The notes beneath the pieces were generated by a model that ran no database searches, had not been told where the DNA came from, and worked only from the letters and a program-made list of their open reading frames with translations. Source: Plectrocnemia conspersa (Eukaryota; Arthropoda; Insecta; Trichoptera; Polycentropodidae). Taken from it: 64,000 nucleotides of DNA. Each line of letters begins with the position of its first letter. Within the stretch, counting starts at the first letter, position 1. The position numbers were made by a program, and so were the translations under genes. Below, piece by piece: positions 63,641 through 64,000 of this stretch. The stretch covers positions 248,001 through 312,000 of the forward strand of contig VTFK01000174.1 in NCBI GenBank assembly GCA_009617715.1. The letters are read 5' to 3'.

Positions 63641-64000
63641 AAGATATGAATTATATTAACAGCAAAGGTGTCGATAGATCAACTTAATTAATTATACATA
63701 AATATAATACAATTTAATAAAATGAGTAAAACCATATTTTAAGACAATAATTTGGATCGATTTGACATTAGCTGTGTCATCTATATTAATATTATTATAT
63801 TTATTATTTAAGTCTGACATATTATTATATTTTAAATCAATAACCAGTTACCTGCATATTACATATTCTAATCTCATAATAAAATTCAACAAATGAAAAT
63901 TTAATTGAATTTCAAAAACGCAATAAAATATTTAACGCACAATGCATAAGTTTTATGTGTTTCTGTAGTTTACATTAGCGTTATAATTTACTTATTTCAA

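Noticed and set aside
37386..64000. Exon for the start of the T-box (LWDQFHKLGTEMVITKSG)
   Set aside because: Not found by eye on the minus strand; probably beyond 64000.

Overview
The window is animal nuclear DNA, most likely from an insect: AT-rich, full of decayed transposons and tRNA-derived short interspersed repeats, with no bacterial-style gene packing. I could not settle the order. Almost all of it is intron.

The only confident host gene is on the minus strand: a Tbx2/Tbx3-class T-box transcription factor, the orthologue of Drosophila bifid/optomotor-blind (bi/omb). Three internal T-box exons are visible. A constitutive exon (35467-35620) encodes the segment from RWMVAGK to DKHGF. 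Upstream of it in transcript order lie two versions of the preceding exon, 36876-36989 and 37199-37312. They are both exactly 114 nt, both begin and end in the same codon phase, and differ at 7 of 37 complete codons. This is the signature of a mutually exclusive exon pair inside the DNA-binding domain, and it is the main discovery here. The 5' end of the T-box, the N-terminus and all exons downstream of HGF were not found, so the introns reach beyond both edges (more than 26 kb on the 5' side, more than 35 kb on the 3' side).

The introns alternate between very AT-rich filler and about thirty GC-richer, CpG-containing islands of 250-900 bp. The islands contain open frames in several registers but no recognisable protein, and they hold clustered factor-like motifs (ACAAAGG/TCF-Sox, triple GATA, TGACGTCA CRE, GCCAT/Pho-YY1, GAGA). 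I read them as candidate intronic enhancers of a heavily regulated developmental gene. This is inference.

Mobile DNA: a frameshifted piggyBac copy with TTAA ends (38957-41584), a decayed Tc1/mariner transposase (52187-53010), non-LTR reverse-transcriptase remnants (about 9400-9990 and 49390-49780), a hAT MITE with a perfect 8-bp target duplication (9080-9335), another hAT-like MITE (50169-50392), two SINE families, a MITE-like family with internal ACTAGTGAAAAT motifs, a long fold-back hairpin (1391-1607) and two tandem-repeat patches. No tRNA, rRNA, CRISPR array or complete protein-coding gene was found.
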